Notes: generated by a model not told the origin, from the sequence alone. Shown: positions 17,314 through 27,032, numbered from the stretch's first letter. The stretch: DNA of 64,000 nt from Gracilimonas halophila (GCF_042684365.1 NZ_JBHULI010000005.1:1-64000), one strand, 5' to 3'. Made by a program: numbers and translations.

Positions 17314-19416
17314 ATGAGTTTTCTGAATCCAATTTTTTTACTTGCTTTAATTGCGGTGGGATTACCCCTTCTCATTCACTTGTTAAATCTCAGGCGACCG
17401 CAGAAGGTAGCATTTTCTACATTAGCATTTTTCAGGGAACTGAAAAATACAACCATCCGGCGTATTCGTATAAAAAAATACCTCCTACTTCTGTTACGTC
17501 TGGCCGCTATTGCTTGTCTGGCAATGGTATTGGCACGCCCATTTTTACCTCCGGGATTATCAGGTGGAGGAAGTGCTCAGGCACCCACACTTAACGCCAT
17601 TTTATTAGACAATAGTATAAGCATGTCCAGAATTGGTACTCAAGGCCCACTTTTTGAATATGGGATAGAGATCATTAATAAGATCGAGGAATCTTCTAAA
17701 GATGAAGATCGCTTTATGTTACAATTGACCAATGGTGAGGGCGAATATGGCAGTATAATGAGCCATACAAATATTCAAAGATCACTGGAGAGTGTGGAGG
17801 TAAAACCTGCAGGGAATTTCATTGATAAACGGTTACAAGAACTGATCACTTCCGTTAGGGAAACCCCTTATCAAAACAAGAATATTTTCATTATTACCGA
17901 CGGACAGCTAAGCCAGCTTCAGGGACTCCAGGATCAAGAACTGAATGACATTAAACTCACAGTTATTGATGTAGGTGATGTTGAATTACAGAATACCAAG
18001 GTCTCTGAAATCAGCACATCCACAAACATGATTGGTGCAAATATTCCATTTATTCTTAATGTGGAGTTAGCAAATATAGGTGATATAAACGCCGTTAATC
18101 AATTTGTCTCTCTCGAGTTTGAGGGTGAAACGGCCGGGCAATATTCCGTAGCCCTTGAACCAAATGAGGAGAAAATATTTACTTTTGAAATCACCCCATC
18201 TCAAACCGGTTCTGCAAAGGGAAAGATCGAGATCGAAGGAGATGAATTCCAGCCGGATAACGAATTTTATTTTACTGTTCAGGTTCCTGAAAGCCGTAAT
18301 ATACTTTGGATAAATGATGGGAATCAGAATCCTGAATTTATTTCATATACCGGTACTATGCTTCGTGTGGTCGGTGAGAATGATGCCCAGTTTTCTTATC
18401 GGCAAGCAACCGTAGATTTTTTGGAGACCGGAGACCTGAGTGAATTCAACGCAGTACTCATAGATGGAGTTGACAACGTTCCTGAGTATAGCTTTAATCT
18501 CTTACAAGATTATGTGCAAAATGGTGGCGGAGTAATATTTTTCCCATCTGAAGATGGAGATCTAAGTAACTATAACAGTCTTTTTTCTCAATTCAACGCC
18601 GGAAGGTTTGGGGGCATTCAAGGGGAATATGCTTCTTTCAGGACGGTGGCTTCAGCAGACGAGCTACTTCAAGATCACCCGGCATTTACGGGTATGTTTG
18701 AGCAAGATGACAATGAAGAACTTCGTTTTACAACACCTGACATCTATTACTATTTGAAGCTATTGAAGCCAAACTCAGGAACAGGATTCGACTTAATGAC
18801 TATGAATAATGGGGATGTTCTGTTGTATGAAAAAAGATTTGGAGAAGGTTCACTTACAATATCAGCTATAGGCAATGATCCCGGATGGTCAAATTTCTCA
18901 GTTAAGCCGCTTTTTGCCCCACTCTATTACAGGCTTTTATTGTATTCCGCATCATCTGATCAGGGTGGGTTTGCAGCTCATAAATTGGGAGATGCATTTA
19001 GCTGGCGGGGAAATATTGACAGTGAAGAAGCCGTTATTGAAATAGGTGAAGATGTCATCAAGCCAACAGTTGATGTCGTGCCATCAGGAATCAGGTTGAG
19101 CTATCCTGCGGAAGAATGGCAACCGGGGTGGATAACCATAAAAGATGAAACCAACAGTTATATAATCTCATCAAACCTAAGCCCCGATGAATCTGATTTT
19201 ACCTCTATAAATGAAGAACAATTTGAGAACTTGATGGAAGAAGCAGACCCAATGTGGGTTGCAGCCGGAGAACTTGGAGAGCAGGAGTTACAGGAGGAGA
19301 TCATGGCTTCCGGTTTTGGCAGAGAAATATGGAGCTGGTTTATGTTAGCAGGCTTGTTATTTTTAGTTACGGAATCTTTGGTGTCCATGTGGTATAAAGC
19401 GGAAACAGTGAGTTAA
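17314..19416 (+). CDS. BatA/aerotolerance-type VWA membrane protein
   Basis: This is a 700-aa inner-membrane protein. The N terminus is the BatA domain: MSFLNPIFLLALIAVGLPLLIHLLNLRRP is followed by FSTLAFFRELKNTT and a second membrane helix (KKYLLLLLRLAAIACLAMVLARP). A von Willebrand A-like domain follows with the metal site DNSISMS at about residue 95. A long periplasmic part and a C-terminal membrane helix (SWFMLAGLLFLVTESLVSM) complete it. Bat-family proteins are widespread in Bacteroidota; their chemistry is unclear, and MoxR-type chaperones often partner them, although none is next to this gene. The downstream gene overlaps by one base. Confidence 0.82.
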   Translation: MSFLNPIFLLALIAVGLPLLIHLLNLRRPQKVAFSTLAFFRELKNTTIRRIRIKKYLLLLLRLAAIACLAMVLARPFLPPGLSGGGSAQAPTLNAILLDNSISMSRIGTQGPLFEYGIEIINKIEESSKDEDRFMLQLTNGEGEYGSIMSHTNIQRSLESVEVKPAGNFIDKRLQELITSVRETPYQNKNIFIITDGQLSQLQGLQDQELNDIKLTVIDVGDVELQNTKVSEISTSTNMIGANIPFILNVELANIGDINAVNQFVSLEFEGETAGQYSVALEPNEEKIFTFEITPSQTGSAKGKIEIEGDEFQPDNEFYFTVQVPESRNILWINDGNQNPEFISYTGTMLRVVGENDAQFSYRQATVDFLETGDLSEFNAVLIDGVDNVPEYSFNLLQDYVQNGGGVIFFPSEDGDLSNYNSLFSQFNAGRFGGIQGEYASFRTVASADELLQDHPAFTGMFEQDDNEELRFTTPDIYYYLKLLKPNSGTGFDLMTMNNGDVLLYEKRFGEGSLTISAIGNDPGWSNFSVKPLFAPLYYRLLLYSASSDQGGFAAHKLGDAFSWRGNIDSEEAVIEIGEDVIKPTVDVVPSGIRLSYPAEEWQPGWITIKDETNSYIISSNLSPDESDFTSINEEQFENLMEEADPMWVAAGELGEQELQEEIMASGFGREIWSWFMLAGLLFLVTESLVSMWYKAETVS

Positions 19417-20000
19417 TGGAAGAATTCTTATCGATATTTTTTAGAGGAGTTATTGTGATGTTCATCATCGCATCTACCTTACTTGCCGGTTATTCATTGC
19501 AGAATAAATTCAGGCTTAGAACAGTGCGTATGAGCTGGAGGGCGGGCAAGCTGAAGGGGTATCCGCTTTTTGCAACAGTTTTTATTGGAGTGATAATGAG
19601 CCTGTCAGCTATAGTCTTACTTACCGGAGATGTATCCCGATATCCCATTTTTGCAGCCTATATATGGATCGGCAGCATGTGGTTTATAGCAAGTTACCTG
19701 GCATCAAAGTATTACATAACCGATTATGGGATCGTTAAGAATATCAACGAGCCTTCCCAAACAATTCCTTGGTTTCAGATCCTTGATTATGTAGAGTATC
19801 CCAAAAAAGATGGTGTAGAATACCTTTTCAATTATTCAGAAATGGACAAAACCCTATCTGAAGGGTATAAGCAGCTGAAATTATTCGTCCCACAGAAGAG
19901 ATATAAGACAGTAAAAAAAATTGTATCTTTAAAGCTGGGAAATAAGTTTGAAGGACAATCTATCCCAGATATCGACCTCAAGAGAATTCAAGAAGATTAA
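19416..20000 (+). CDS. Membrane protein of unknown function (PH-like cytoplasmic part)
   Basis: I do not recognise a family. The protein has 194 aa: three hydrophobic segments within residues 1-100, then a soluble region with YYITDYGIVKN and IPWFQILDYVEYPKKDGVEYLF. This alternation resembles bacterial PH domains (bPH2-like) found after membrane helices. Its ATG overlaps the stop of the BatA-like gene (TAATG), which implies translational coupling and a shared function. The next gene, hflX, follows after 15 nt. Confidence 0.6.
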   Translation: MEEFLSIFFRGVIVMFIIASTLLAGYSLQNKFRLRTVRMSWRAGKLKGYPLFATVFIGVIMSLSAIVLLTGDVSRYPIFAAYIWIGSMWFIASYLASKYYITDYGIVKNINEPSQTIPWFQILDYVEYPKKDGVEYLFNYSEMDKTLSEGYKQLKLFVPQKRYKTVKKIVSLKLGNKFEGQSIPDIDLKRIQED

Positions 20001-20015
20001 TTAAGGTTTACCCAT

Positions 20016-21305
20016 TTGTTAGACGACGTAAAAAATTCCGATATAGAACGAGAACGAGTTGTATTGGTAGGGCTTTACGGCCCTGAAACGACACGTTTTC
20101 AGGCTGAAGAATATTTAGAAGAGCTTGCCCTGTTGGCAGATACCGCCGGAGGGATCACAGTTGAAAAGATCCTTCAGAATAAAACACACCCTGATCCATC
20201 TACTTACATAGGTAAAGGTAAGCTGAATGAGCTGAAGCGGATCATGGAAGAAAAGAATATTGATACGGTTATATTTGACGATGACCTCTCGCCGACTCAG
20301 CTTCGAAATATTGAAAAAGGCACAGACTCCAAAGTACTGGACCGAAGTTCATTGATCCTGGATATTTTTGCATCTCGTGCCAAAACAGCTGCGGCCAAAA
20401 CTCAGGTTGAGTTAGCTCAGTTGCAATATTTATTACCTCGTCTTACCCGATACTGGACTCACCTTTCCCGACAGAAAGGGGGAATTGGAACGAAAGGTCC
20501 CGGTGAAACACAGATTGAGACGGATAGAAGACTCATTGGCCGGCGTATTGCGCTATTAAAGGATAAGCTGGAAAAGCTAAGTAAGCAGCGCACCACTCAG
20601 CGGAAAGGCCGGGAAGGTATGAATCGAATTTCATTGGTTGGATATACCAACGCCGGTAAGTCAACATTGATGAATGCACTTACAGAATCCGGGGTTTTTG
20701 CAGAAGACCGGCTTTTTGCTACACTGGATTCAACTGTCCGGCGCCACGAAATGGAAAATCACTCAATATTACTTTCGGATACCGTAGGGTTCATCCGAAA
20801 ACTTCCTCATAATCTGGTAGAGAGTTTTAAGTCTACTTTAGATGAAGTTCGGGAAGCTGATATATTATTACATGTGGTTGATGCTTCTTCAAAAATGGCA
20901 CATGAGTATATTGAGGTAGTTGAAGAAACACTCAAAGAGATAGAAGCCACGAACAAAAGAACGATTTTAGTATTCAATAAAGTTGATAAGATGAGCGCGG
21001 ATCAGGTTTCAGAAATGAAGCGTGCATATCCAAATGCCGTCTTTGTCTCAGCAGAGCAACGAATAGGCTTAAAAGAGCTTGAGAAAAGTATTGAAGACAT
21101 GATCGAGCTGGAATATAGTCGCCATACGATGCAAATTCCGGTTTCAAAATACAAAGCAGTTGCTTTTATTCATGAAAACGCAACAGTAGAAGAAGAATCC
21201 TACGAAGGAACGGATGTGGAGCTAACTTTTCACATAGCAAAAAAAGATTTTAAGCAATTATCCCATTTGTTAGATACTATTGGGACTAATGGCGAAGTTG
21301 TATAA
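20016..21305 (+). CDS. hflX: GTPase HflX
   Basis: This ribosome-associated GTPase splits stalled or hibernating 70S ribosomes in stress. It has 429 aa. The N-terminal HflX domain carries TYIGKGKLNELK and RTRLAQ-like TAAAKTQVELAQLQYLLPRL with the GIGTKGPGETQIETDRR linker. The G domain has the P-loop GYTNAGKST (about 208), G3 DTVGFI and G4 NKVD. A C-terminal domain follows. The TTG start at 20016 gives the family N terminus. It begins a tight chain hflX, CBS, TPR, aroA. Confidence 0.95.
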   Translation: MLDDVKNSDIERERVVLVGLYGPETTRFQAEEYLEELALLADTAGGITVEKILQNKTHPDPSTYIGKGKLNELKRIMEEKNIDTVIFDDDLSPTQLRNIEKGTDSKVLDRSSLILDIFASRAKTAAAKTQVELAQLQYLLPRLTRYWTHLSRQKGGIGTKGPGETQIETDRRLIGRRIALLKDKLEKLSKQRTTQRKGREGMNRISLVGYTNAGKSTLMNALTESGVFAEDRLFATLDSTVRRHEMENHSILLSDTVGFIRKLPHNLVESFKSTLDEVREADILLHVVDASSKMAHEYIEVVEETLKEIEATNKRTILVFNKVDKMSADQVSEMKRAYPNAVFVSAEQRIGLKELEKSIEDMIELEYSRHTMQIPVSKYKAVAFIHENATVEEESYEGTDVELTFHIAKKDFKQLSHLLDTIGTNGEVV

Positions 21306-21307
21306 CT

Positions 21308-21973
21308 ATGCTAGTAAAAGAAATCATAAATACCGAAATATCTCCGCTTAAATTGACGGATACCGTAGCTACGGCCTTGATGAAGATCGAACTGTTGCAC
21401 ACTACTAAGTTTTGTGTAGTTGATGAGTCAGGAAAGATAGTAGGTATGGCTGCGCTCGAAAAACTGATCGAAGTGATCGATGAGAATTCTCAATTATCAG
21501 AGATCGAGCTTGAAGAACCTCTTTATGTACCTCAGGACCAACACTTGTTTGAGGCCTCAAGAGTAATGCTTGCTAAAGAATTATATCTAATGCCTGTTGT
21601 TGATAATGAGATGGTATTTCAAGGCATGATCAAGAAACGCAGCGTACTTACTGCTTTGGGTGATGTATTCAATCTCTCAACTTTTGGTTCTGTTATTGCT
21701 GTTGAGTTAAGCCAGGCTGATTTTACTTTATCAGATCTTGTTCGCATCATTGAGATGGAGGGGGCTAAAATATTAGGTGTAGCCGTGCAGCAGCCAAGGG
21801 CTGAAAATCCTTCCTACCGTATTTCGTTTAAATTGAATTTGGAAGATTCCTCAGTTGTAAGTGCAGGTTTGAAGCGATTCGGTTATACGGTGGTCTCAGA
21901 AGCTAACAGCGAAGTGCTGGAGCATAATTTTTCTGATCGTGCTGATGAACTTATTCGCTATCTTGACATATAA
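21308..21973 (+). CDS. Tandem CBS-domain protein
   Basis: This is a 221-aa soluble protein. Residues 1-125 form a CBS pair (VKEIINTEISPLKLTDTVATALMKIE, then EASRVMLAKELYLMPVVD), which normally binds adenine nucleotides. The last 70 residues resemble an ACT-like fold (LVRIIEMEGAKILGVAVQQPR). Such proteins are usually regulatory. It lies 2 nt after hflX. The target is unknown. Confidence 0.78.
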   Translation: MLVKEIINTEISPLKLTDTVATALMKIELLHTTKFCVVDESGKIVGMAALEKLIEVIDENSQLSEIELEEPLYVPQDQHLFEASRVMLAKELYLMPVVDNEMVFQGMIKKRSVLTALGDVFNLSTFGSVIAVELSQADFTLSDLVRIIEMEGAKILGVAVQQPRAENPSYRISFKLNLEDSSVVSAGLKRFGYTVVSEANSEVLEHNFSDRADELIRYLDI

Positions 21974-22010
21974 GAAGTAACTATTAACCCCTTTTATCCA
22001 CTCGAGTTTC

Positions 22011-25007
22011 ATGCTCTCCGTTCCAAAAAGCAGCTTTCTTTCATTTCTATGTGCATTTTTTATAGTGAATTTGGTATCTGCCCAGGATATTCAATCACCC
22101 TCAACCCAATTATATGAGTTGGGAATAACATTATATGATAACGGCTTTTTTGAGGAAGCTGCACAAAATTTTGAAGAATTTAGCACCACCTATCCCGATC
22201 ATGATCTGCGTATTTCTTCTGATTTCTACCTGACGAGAGCTAAAACCGGAATGGACTCAACAAGCATTGAATCCTATTATCAAAAGTTTGTTCAAAGGTA
22301 TCCGGGAAGTGAACTTTCGGAGGTATTGCTCAGAGACTTGGGGCATCGGTTTACAGCTACCGGAGATTACGAATCCGCCATCACTTATTATGAGCAGGCG
22401 ATGGATTCCTGGATGAGCGATAAACATGCTGCTCAAACACAGTATTGGATAGCTGAAGCTGCTGCTGAAAATGGTGACTACTCTGATGCACGTGTCTTTT
22501 TTATGGATGTAGCAAATAATTACCCCCGCTCAGAGTGGGCTCCAAAAGCCTTGTATGCCAGAGGACGACTTTATCTAAGCCAACAACAATACAATGCAGC
22601 TTCTTCAGCATTTGAAGTATTACGAGAACGATTTCCCAACAATGCGATCACCCGAAGAGTAGGTACCGCTCTTGGTGAGTCTTATTATCAACAGGGGAAA
22701 TACGAAGAGGCGATCGAAACTTTACAGTCAGCCCTGCCTTATCTGGATGAAGAATCTACCATAAAAGCGGTATTCCTGATAGCGGAAAGCCAGAATTATT
22801 TAGGGGATTACGGAGAAGCTTCAAAATCATACCTTCGCTATATAAACCTGACTAAAGGCACTCCTGAAGAGCGAATTGCTCACTATGGATTGGGATGGGT
22901 GTATCACAAGCAAGAGATCTATCACTGGGCGGCAGAATCTTTTGGAAGGGCTTCGGTTGGAGATGATGAGATCGCCAGAAAGGCTCAATATTATAAGGCT
23001 GTCAACGAGAAATTAGGTTCACAATATGGGAAGTCTCTGAATTCGTTTCGTGATTTTGGAGATCGTTTCAAGACCGGACTTTGGGTGGAAGAAGCCTATT
23101 ACGAGTGGTCGGTTTCAGCATTCGAGGCATCTCGTTATGATGAGTCTGTTGAAGTATTACTAGGCCTGGTTCGAAGTGATACCGAGCTAAAAGATCCGGG
23201 TAAGATCTACACCATGCTTGGAGAAGCTTTTTTTGCAAATGCTGAATATACAAGAGCTATTCAGGCATTTGAAGAAGCAGAAGCGGCCGGGAACATTGAT
23301 CCGGCCTTGAAACGACAAGCCCGATTTCAAAAGGCTTGGATCTTATACCGAAATCAGGCATATGAACAAGCACAGCCTATTTTTGAAGCGGTATATGCTG
23401 AGGCACCTAATTCTGATGTAGGGAGGGAAGCCCTGTTTTGGAGTGCCGATAGTCATTATAAAATGCGTCAATACAGTGATGCTGCAAGGCGTTTTAAAAT
23501 TTATACAGATAATTACTCTAATAGTGATATGATGGGGGCAGCCCTATATTCTTTGGGCTGGAGTTATTTTGAAATGGGTAATTATCAACAAGCGGTAGGT
23601 CCTTTGGAAGATTTTCTTGAAAATTATGAACCTCCTGAAACGGCCTTGTTCCCTTATGATACTGATACCCAGCTTCGCATAGGAGATGCTCACTACGCTA
23701 TTGGAAACTATAGGGAAGCTATTGAGAGCTATAACAAGGCAATTGGTGCTGAACCTGGGGGAGATTATGCTATGTTCCAGGTGGCAAACAGCTACTACAG
23801 AGCAGGCCGCACCTTTGATGCTGTTTCCAATTTTCGTAAAACTTTGCGCATCTATCCATTCAGTCGTTTACGGGAACAAGCCCAATATAACATTGCTTAT
23901 ATCTATCTGAATACCAACAATTATTCGCAGGCAGTGGAAGAATTTCAGACTGTGATCAATAAATATCCGGGTACTGACTGGGCAGCCCGTTCTCAATATA
24001 ACATCGGTGATGCCTACTACAACGCCGGAGAATATGACCGTGCGATATCGGCTTACCAGCAAGTGTTGGATGAATATCCACGTAGTGATTATATCATAGA
24101 AGCGATAAATGGGATTCAGTATGCACAACTTTCTGCGGGTCGCTCCGACAGCAGTTCGGTGATCCTGGAAGAATTTCTTAGTGATAATCCAACCAGTGCG
24201 ACGGCCGATCAGTTACGTTATCGTCAGGCATTGAATGTATTTCAGTCCGGAGATTATGAAAATGCAGTTAATGAATTCAGACAGTATCTGCGGGTTACCA
24301 ATTCCGAAAGCCGGATTCCCGAAGCATACTCAAATTTGGCAGAGTCATATCGCCAGCTCGATCAGGTTGGTAATGCAATTGAGGCATATCGTACCATTGT
24401 GGAAGAATTCCCTGAGGATGATCTCGCATCTTCCGCGCTGACTTCTTTAGGTTCACTAAATTATGAGAGAGGAGATTTTGCAGCTTCATATTCCAATTAT
24501 GCCCAGCTTCTGGAAACAGCTCCAAGATATCGGCAGGAAGCTTACGTTGGGATGGGTAATGCCAGTCTGGCTCAGAATAACATTGACCGTGCAAGGGAAG
24601 AATATGGTTCTGCATTGGAGGTGAATTCCGGAAGTCAGCCAGCTAAAGTGGGACTTGGTAAGATCGCTATTGCCGAAGAAAATTATGAAAGGGCAGAAGA
24701 ACTGTTACAACCGATAGCTGATGAAAGTACTACAGAAGTTGGAGCAGAGGCTCAGTATTACCTTGGCAAGATCTTACAAGAACAAGGGCAGTTCAATGCT
24801 GCCATTGAAGAGTATGCAAAAGTTAAAGTGCTGTTTGAAGCCTTTGATGAGTGGGTATCTGAATCTATGTATAACAGCGCTGAGTGCCACATAAGGCTAG
24901 GTAATCGGGGAGAAGCAATGACCATACTGAACTCCATTATTATGACATATCCGGATACTGAAGCAGAACGTAAAGCTCAGGACTTACTCAACAGAACGGA
25001 GTCATGA
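22011..25007 (+). CDS. Secreted TPR-repeat protein, 998 aa
   Basis: Signal peptide 1-24 (ending VSAQ) followed by about 25 tetratricopeptide repeats, such as ALYSLGWSYFEMGNYQQAVGPLE and SQYNIGDAYYNAGEYDRAISAYQ, covering nearly the full length. Many helices have the A-YWLA and YP-S pattern of YbgF/BamD-like periplasmic scaffolds. It should act in the periplasm as a protein-binding scaffold; the partner is unknown. The last 4 bases overlap aroA (ATGA), so the two are translationally coupled, which is probably a matter of operon layout rather than function. Confidence 0.85.
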   Translation: MLSVPKSSFLSFLCAFFIVNLVSAQDIQSPSTQLYELGITLYDNGFFEEAAQNFEEFSTTYPDHDLRISSDFYLTRAKTGMDSTSIESYYQKFVQRYPGSELSEVLLRDLGHRFTATGDYESAITYYEQAMDSWMSDKHAAQTQYWIAEAAAENGDYSDARVFFMDVANNYPRSEWAPKALYARGRLYLSQQQYNAASSAFEVLRERFPNNAITRRVGTALGESYYQQGKYEEAIETLQSALPYLDEESTIKAVFLIAESQNYLGDYGEASKSYLRYINLTKGTPEERIAHYGLGWVYHKQEIYHWAAESFGRASVGDDEIARKAQYYKAVNEKLGSQYGKSLNSFRDFGDRFKTGLWVEEAYYEWSVSAFEASRYDESVEVLLGLVRSDTELKDPGKIYTMLGEAFFANAEYTRAIQAFEEAEAAGNIDPALKRQARFQKAWILYRNQAYEQAQPIFEAVYAEAPNSDVGREALFWSADSHYKMRQYSDAARRFKIYTDNYSNSDMMGAALYSLGWSYFEMGNYQQAVGPLEDFLENYEPPETALFPYDTDTQLRIGDAHYAIGNYREAIESYNKAIGAEPGGDYAMFQVANSYYRAGRTFDAVSNFRKTLRIYPFSRLREQAQYNIAYIYLNTNNYSQAVEEFQTVINKYPGTDWAARSQYNIGDAYYNAGEYDRAISAYQQVLDEYPRSDYIIEAINGIQYAQLSAGRSDSSSVILEEFLSDNPTSATADQLRYRQALNVFQSGDYENAVNEFRQYLRVTNSESRIPEAYSNLAESYRQLDQVGNAIEAYRTIVEEFPEDDLASSALTSLGSLNYERGDFAASYSNYAQLLETAPRYRQEAYVGMGNASLAQNNIDRAREEYGSALEVNSGSQPAKVGLGKIAIAEENYERAEELLQPIADESTTEVGAEAQYYLGKILQEQGQFNAAIEEYAKVKVLFEAFDEWVSESMYNSAECHIRLGNRGEAMTILNSIIMTYPDTEAERKAQDLLNRTES

Positions 25008-26296
25008 TAAAAAAAATAGTTCCTGCCAGTTCTCTGAAGGGGGAGGTCATACTTCCGCCCGACAAATCTATTTCTCAACGTGCAGCTATTTTTTCATTGT
25101 TGTATGATGGAATTTCTGAAGTAGGAAATTATTCATCAGCTCAAGACCCTCAAAGTACCCTGAACTGTGTACAGCAATTGGGTGCAGTGGTTCAGGAGAG
25201 GGATGGAAAATTGGTTATCAAGGGAACCGGGCGAAAACAATTAAAGACACCTGAAAAAGACCTGGATTGTGGTAATTCAGGAACTGCTATGCGCTTGTTG
25301 TCGGGTGTACTTGTTGGAGCCGGCATTTCCACCAAATTAGTGGGAGATGCTTCCCTCAGTGGACGTACGATGACACGAATCATCAACCCGCTGGAGCAAA
25401 TGGGGGCGCATATTTTAGCAAGGAATTTGGCGTATGCACCACTTTTTATAAATCGGAATGAGCCGCTGAAGCCGCTAAAGTTTGACCTTCCTATTCCAAG
25501 TGCACAGTTGAAGTCCTGTATTCTTTTGGCAGGATTGTTTGGGGAAGAAATGACACAAGTGATCGAAATCCTCCCAAGTCGCGACCATACCGAACGGTTG
25601 TTGAATCTTGATCAGAAATTAGTACAAGGAAGAAAGATCATTTCTGCAAGTTTGTCGGATGAGATACCTGAACAAAGCTACACCATCCCCGGTGATTTCT
25701 CGGCAGCCGCATTCTGGCTGGTGGCCGGCGCCATTCAGAAAGATGCTGAATTATTGATCAGCAATGTAGGATTGAATCCAACAAGAAATGCACTCTTGGA
25801 CATTCTGGGTGAAATGGGAGCCGATATTACCATCGAAAATGAACGTATGGAAGGAGCCGAGCCGGCCGGAGATATTATTGTGAAAGGCTCTGATCTGAAA
25901 GCAGTGGATATTGACCCCAAGATGATCCCCAACTGCATCGATGAACTGCCTATCCTTGCCGTGGCTATGCTATTTGCAGAAGGAACTTCCACTATTTCCG
26001 GTGCTGAAGAACTCCGACACAAAGAAACCGACCGCATCATGGCAATTTCCAAAATGCTAAAAGCCGTCGAATCCAGTTTCGAAGAAAAGGAAGACGGCCT
26101 CATCATCCATGGCGATCCGGAATTCGCTTTTCAGTCTGCTGAATTCGAATCCTTCCATGATCATAGAATTGCCATGGCATCAGCGGTTTTATCTTTAAAA
26201 GGAATAAAAGAGAGCTCCATCAAAGATGCGGAATCTGCTTCGGTTTCCTATCCAACTTTTTGGAAAGATCTCGATAAGTTGAGAGTTGAAAGTTGA
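25004..26296 (+). CDS. aroA: 3-phosphoshikimate 1-carboxyvinyltransferase (EPSP synthase)
   Basis: This enzyme joins shikimate-3-phosphate and phosphoenolpyruvate in the sixth step of aromatic amino acid synthesis. It has 430 aa. Motifs visible are DKSISQRAAI, DCGNSGTAMRLLSG (PEP site; Ser-Gly with Leu rather than Pro at the end, as in class II enzymes), DHTERLL, GDFSAAAFWL, and KETDRI and HDHRIAMA near the C terminus. The last codons, LRVES, lie inside the left arm of an intergenic hairpin (26279-26303), and the same tail ends the unrelated methylase at 55018. The core enzyme ends near KDLDKL, so RVES is probably an acquired extension. Confidence 0.96.
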   Translation: MIKKIVPASSLKGEVILPPDKSISQRAAIFSLLYDGISEVGNYSSAQDPQSTLNCVQQLGAVVQERDGKLVIKGTGRKQLKTPEKDLDCGNSGTAMRLLSGVLVGAGISTKLVGDASLSGRTMTRIINPLEQMGAHILARNLAYAPLFINRNEPLKPLKFDLPIPSAQLKSCILLAGLFGEEMTQVIEILPSRDHTERLLNLDQKLVQGRKIISASLSDEIPEQSYTIPGDFSAAAFWLVAGAIQKDAELLISNVGLNPTRNALLDILGEMGADITIENERMEGAEPAGDIIVKGSDLKAVDIDPKMIPNCIDELPILAVAMLFAEGTSTISGAEELRHKETDRIMAISKMLKAVESSFEEKEDGLIIHGDPEFAFQSAEFESFHDHRIAMASAVLSLKGIKESSIKDAESASVSYPTFWKDLDKLRVES

Positions 26297-26367
26297 TAGG
26301 GTGATAGGGTGATAGGGTGATAGAGTTCGTTCGTAAGAACCCCACCCTATCAACTTTCAACTCTCAA
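26279..26367. repeat. Word-repeat hairpin behind aroA
   Basis: Positions 26279-26303 and 26343-26367 are a perfect 25-bp inverted repeat. The word is GAGAGTTGAAAGTTGATAGG. The loop holds three tandem GATAGGGT units plus a small TTCGTTCGTAAGAA hairpin. The left arm includes the aroA stop. The same words recur at 55768-55800 and 56290-56316. A transcription terminator role is possible, but there is no T tract. Confidence 0.9.
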
Positions 26368-26469
26368 AACCCTTCTGAGTTAGATATTCCTTGTTCAATG
26401 TCCGATGTTCCACAGGCTTCCTGACAATACGTCGGTCAATACGTCAGTTTTCTACCCCCCATCCGTAAT

Positions 26470-26485
26470 TGGCATTGGTATTGCT
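26470..26485 (+). promoter_or_regulatory. Candidate sigma-54 (RpoN) promoter for hsp20
   Basis: TGGCATTGGTATTGCT matches the -24/-12 pattern TGGCAC-N5-TTGC, with GG at 26471-26472 and GC 12 bases later at 26483-26484. It lies about 35 nt before the hsp20 ATG. Upstream there is a tandem CAATACGTC repeat (near 26425-26445) that could be an activator site. No enhancer-binding protein is in the window. Confidence 0.45.
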
Positions 26486-26520
26486 TATCTAAAAGTGAAT
26501 TTGAATAAACCAATACGCAC

Positions 26521-26955
26521 ATGGGAGATTTTACAGAATTTGGTATCGAAATTGAGCGGCACCTATCCAAGCTGGGGAAAGACATTCAGCAGTTTGTAGA
26601 AAAAGTGGTGCCATTGGCCAATGAAGACAAGGATTTTGCTCCCGATTGTGATATCCTGGAAAGTGAAGAGGAATTCAAGATCCTGCTCGATCTTCCCGGA
26701 TTATCAAAAAAAGAGATCGGGATCTCACTGAAGAATAATGTGCTTACGGTGAAAGGTGAACGTGAAGTTGAAGCCGGAGACGGTGAGGAGTTTAAACGAC
26801 AGGAAAGACGACGCGGTGCTTTTGCCCGTGCGTTTGCCGTTCCTCAAAATGTAAATGCGGCTGAAGTGTCAGCCAGTTTCAGAAATGGTGTACTCACGAT
26901 CGCCATGCCCAAATCGGAGGCGTTAAAGGACTCACAGTCCATTCCGGTTAAATAG
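26521..26955 (+). CDS. Small heat shock protein Hsp20/alpha-crystallin
   Basis: This is an ATP-independent holdase of 144 aa. The alpha-crystallin domain spans about residues 42-135 with FKILLDLPGLSKKEIGISLKNNVLTVKGERE. The conserved end of the domain is FRNGVLTIAMPK. The N-terminal 40 residues are short and acidic. It lies immediately before dnaK, separated by a hairpin, so the region is a heat-shock cluster. An RpoN-type promoter is suggested upstream. Start ATG at 26521 has no strong ribosome site. Confidence 0.94.
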   Translation: MGDFTEFGIEIERHLSKLGKDIQQFVEKVVPLANEDKDFAPDCDILESEEEFKILLDLPGLSKKEIGISLKNNVLTVKGEREVEAGDGEEFKRQERRRGAFARAFAVPQNVNAAEVSASFRNGVLTIAMPKSEALKDSQSIPVK

Positions 26956-26960
26956 TTTAT

Positions 26961-27032
26961 TGATGAAGTGATGAGTGATAAAGTAAATCGATAGTAGAAT
27001 TTAGTCTACTTCATCACTTTCTCACTTCATCA
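26961..27032. repeat. Word-repeat hairpin behind hsp20
   Basis: TGATGAAGTGA (26961-26971) is the exact reverse complement of TCACTTCATCA (27022-27032). Inner parts (AGTGATAAAG against TACTTCATCACTTT) pair imperfectly. Both arms are built from GTGATGAA-like words. It separates hsp20 from the dnaK leader. Confidence 0.8.

Noticed and set aside
26295..26325. Three tandem GATAGGGT units, looking like a short repeat array or CRISPR-like element
   Set aside because: Units are 8 bp with no spacers and no cas genes; they belong to the aroA hairpin loop.
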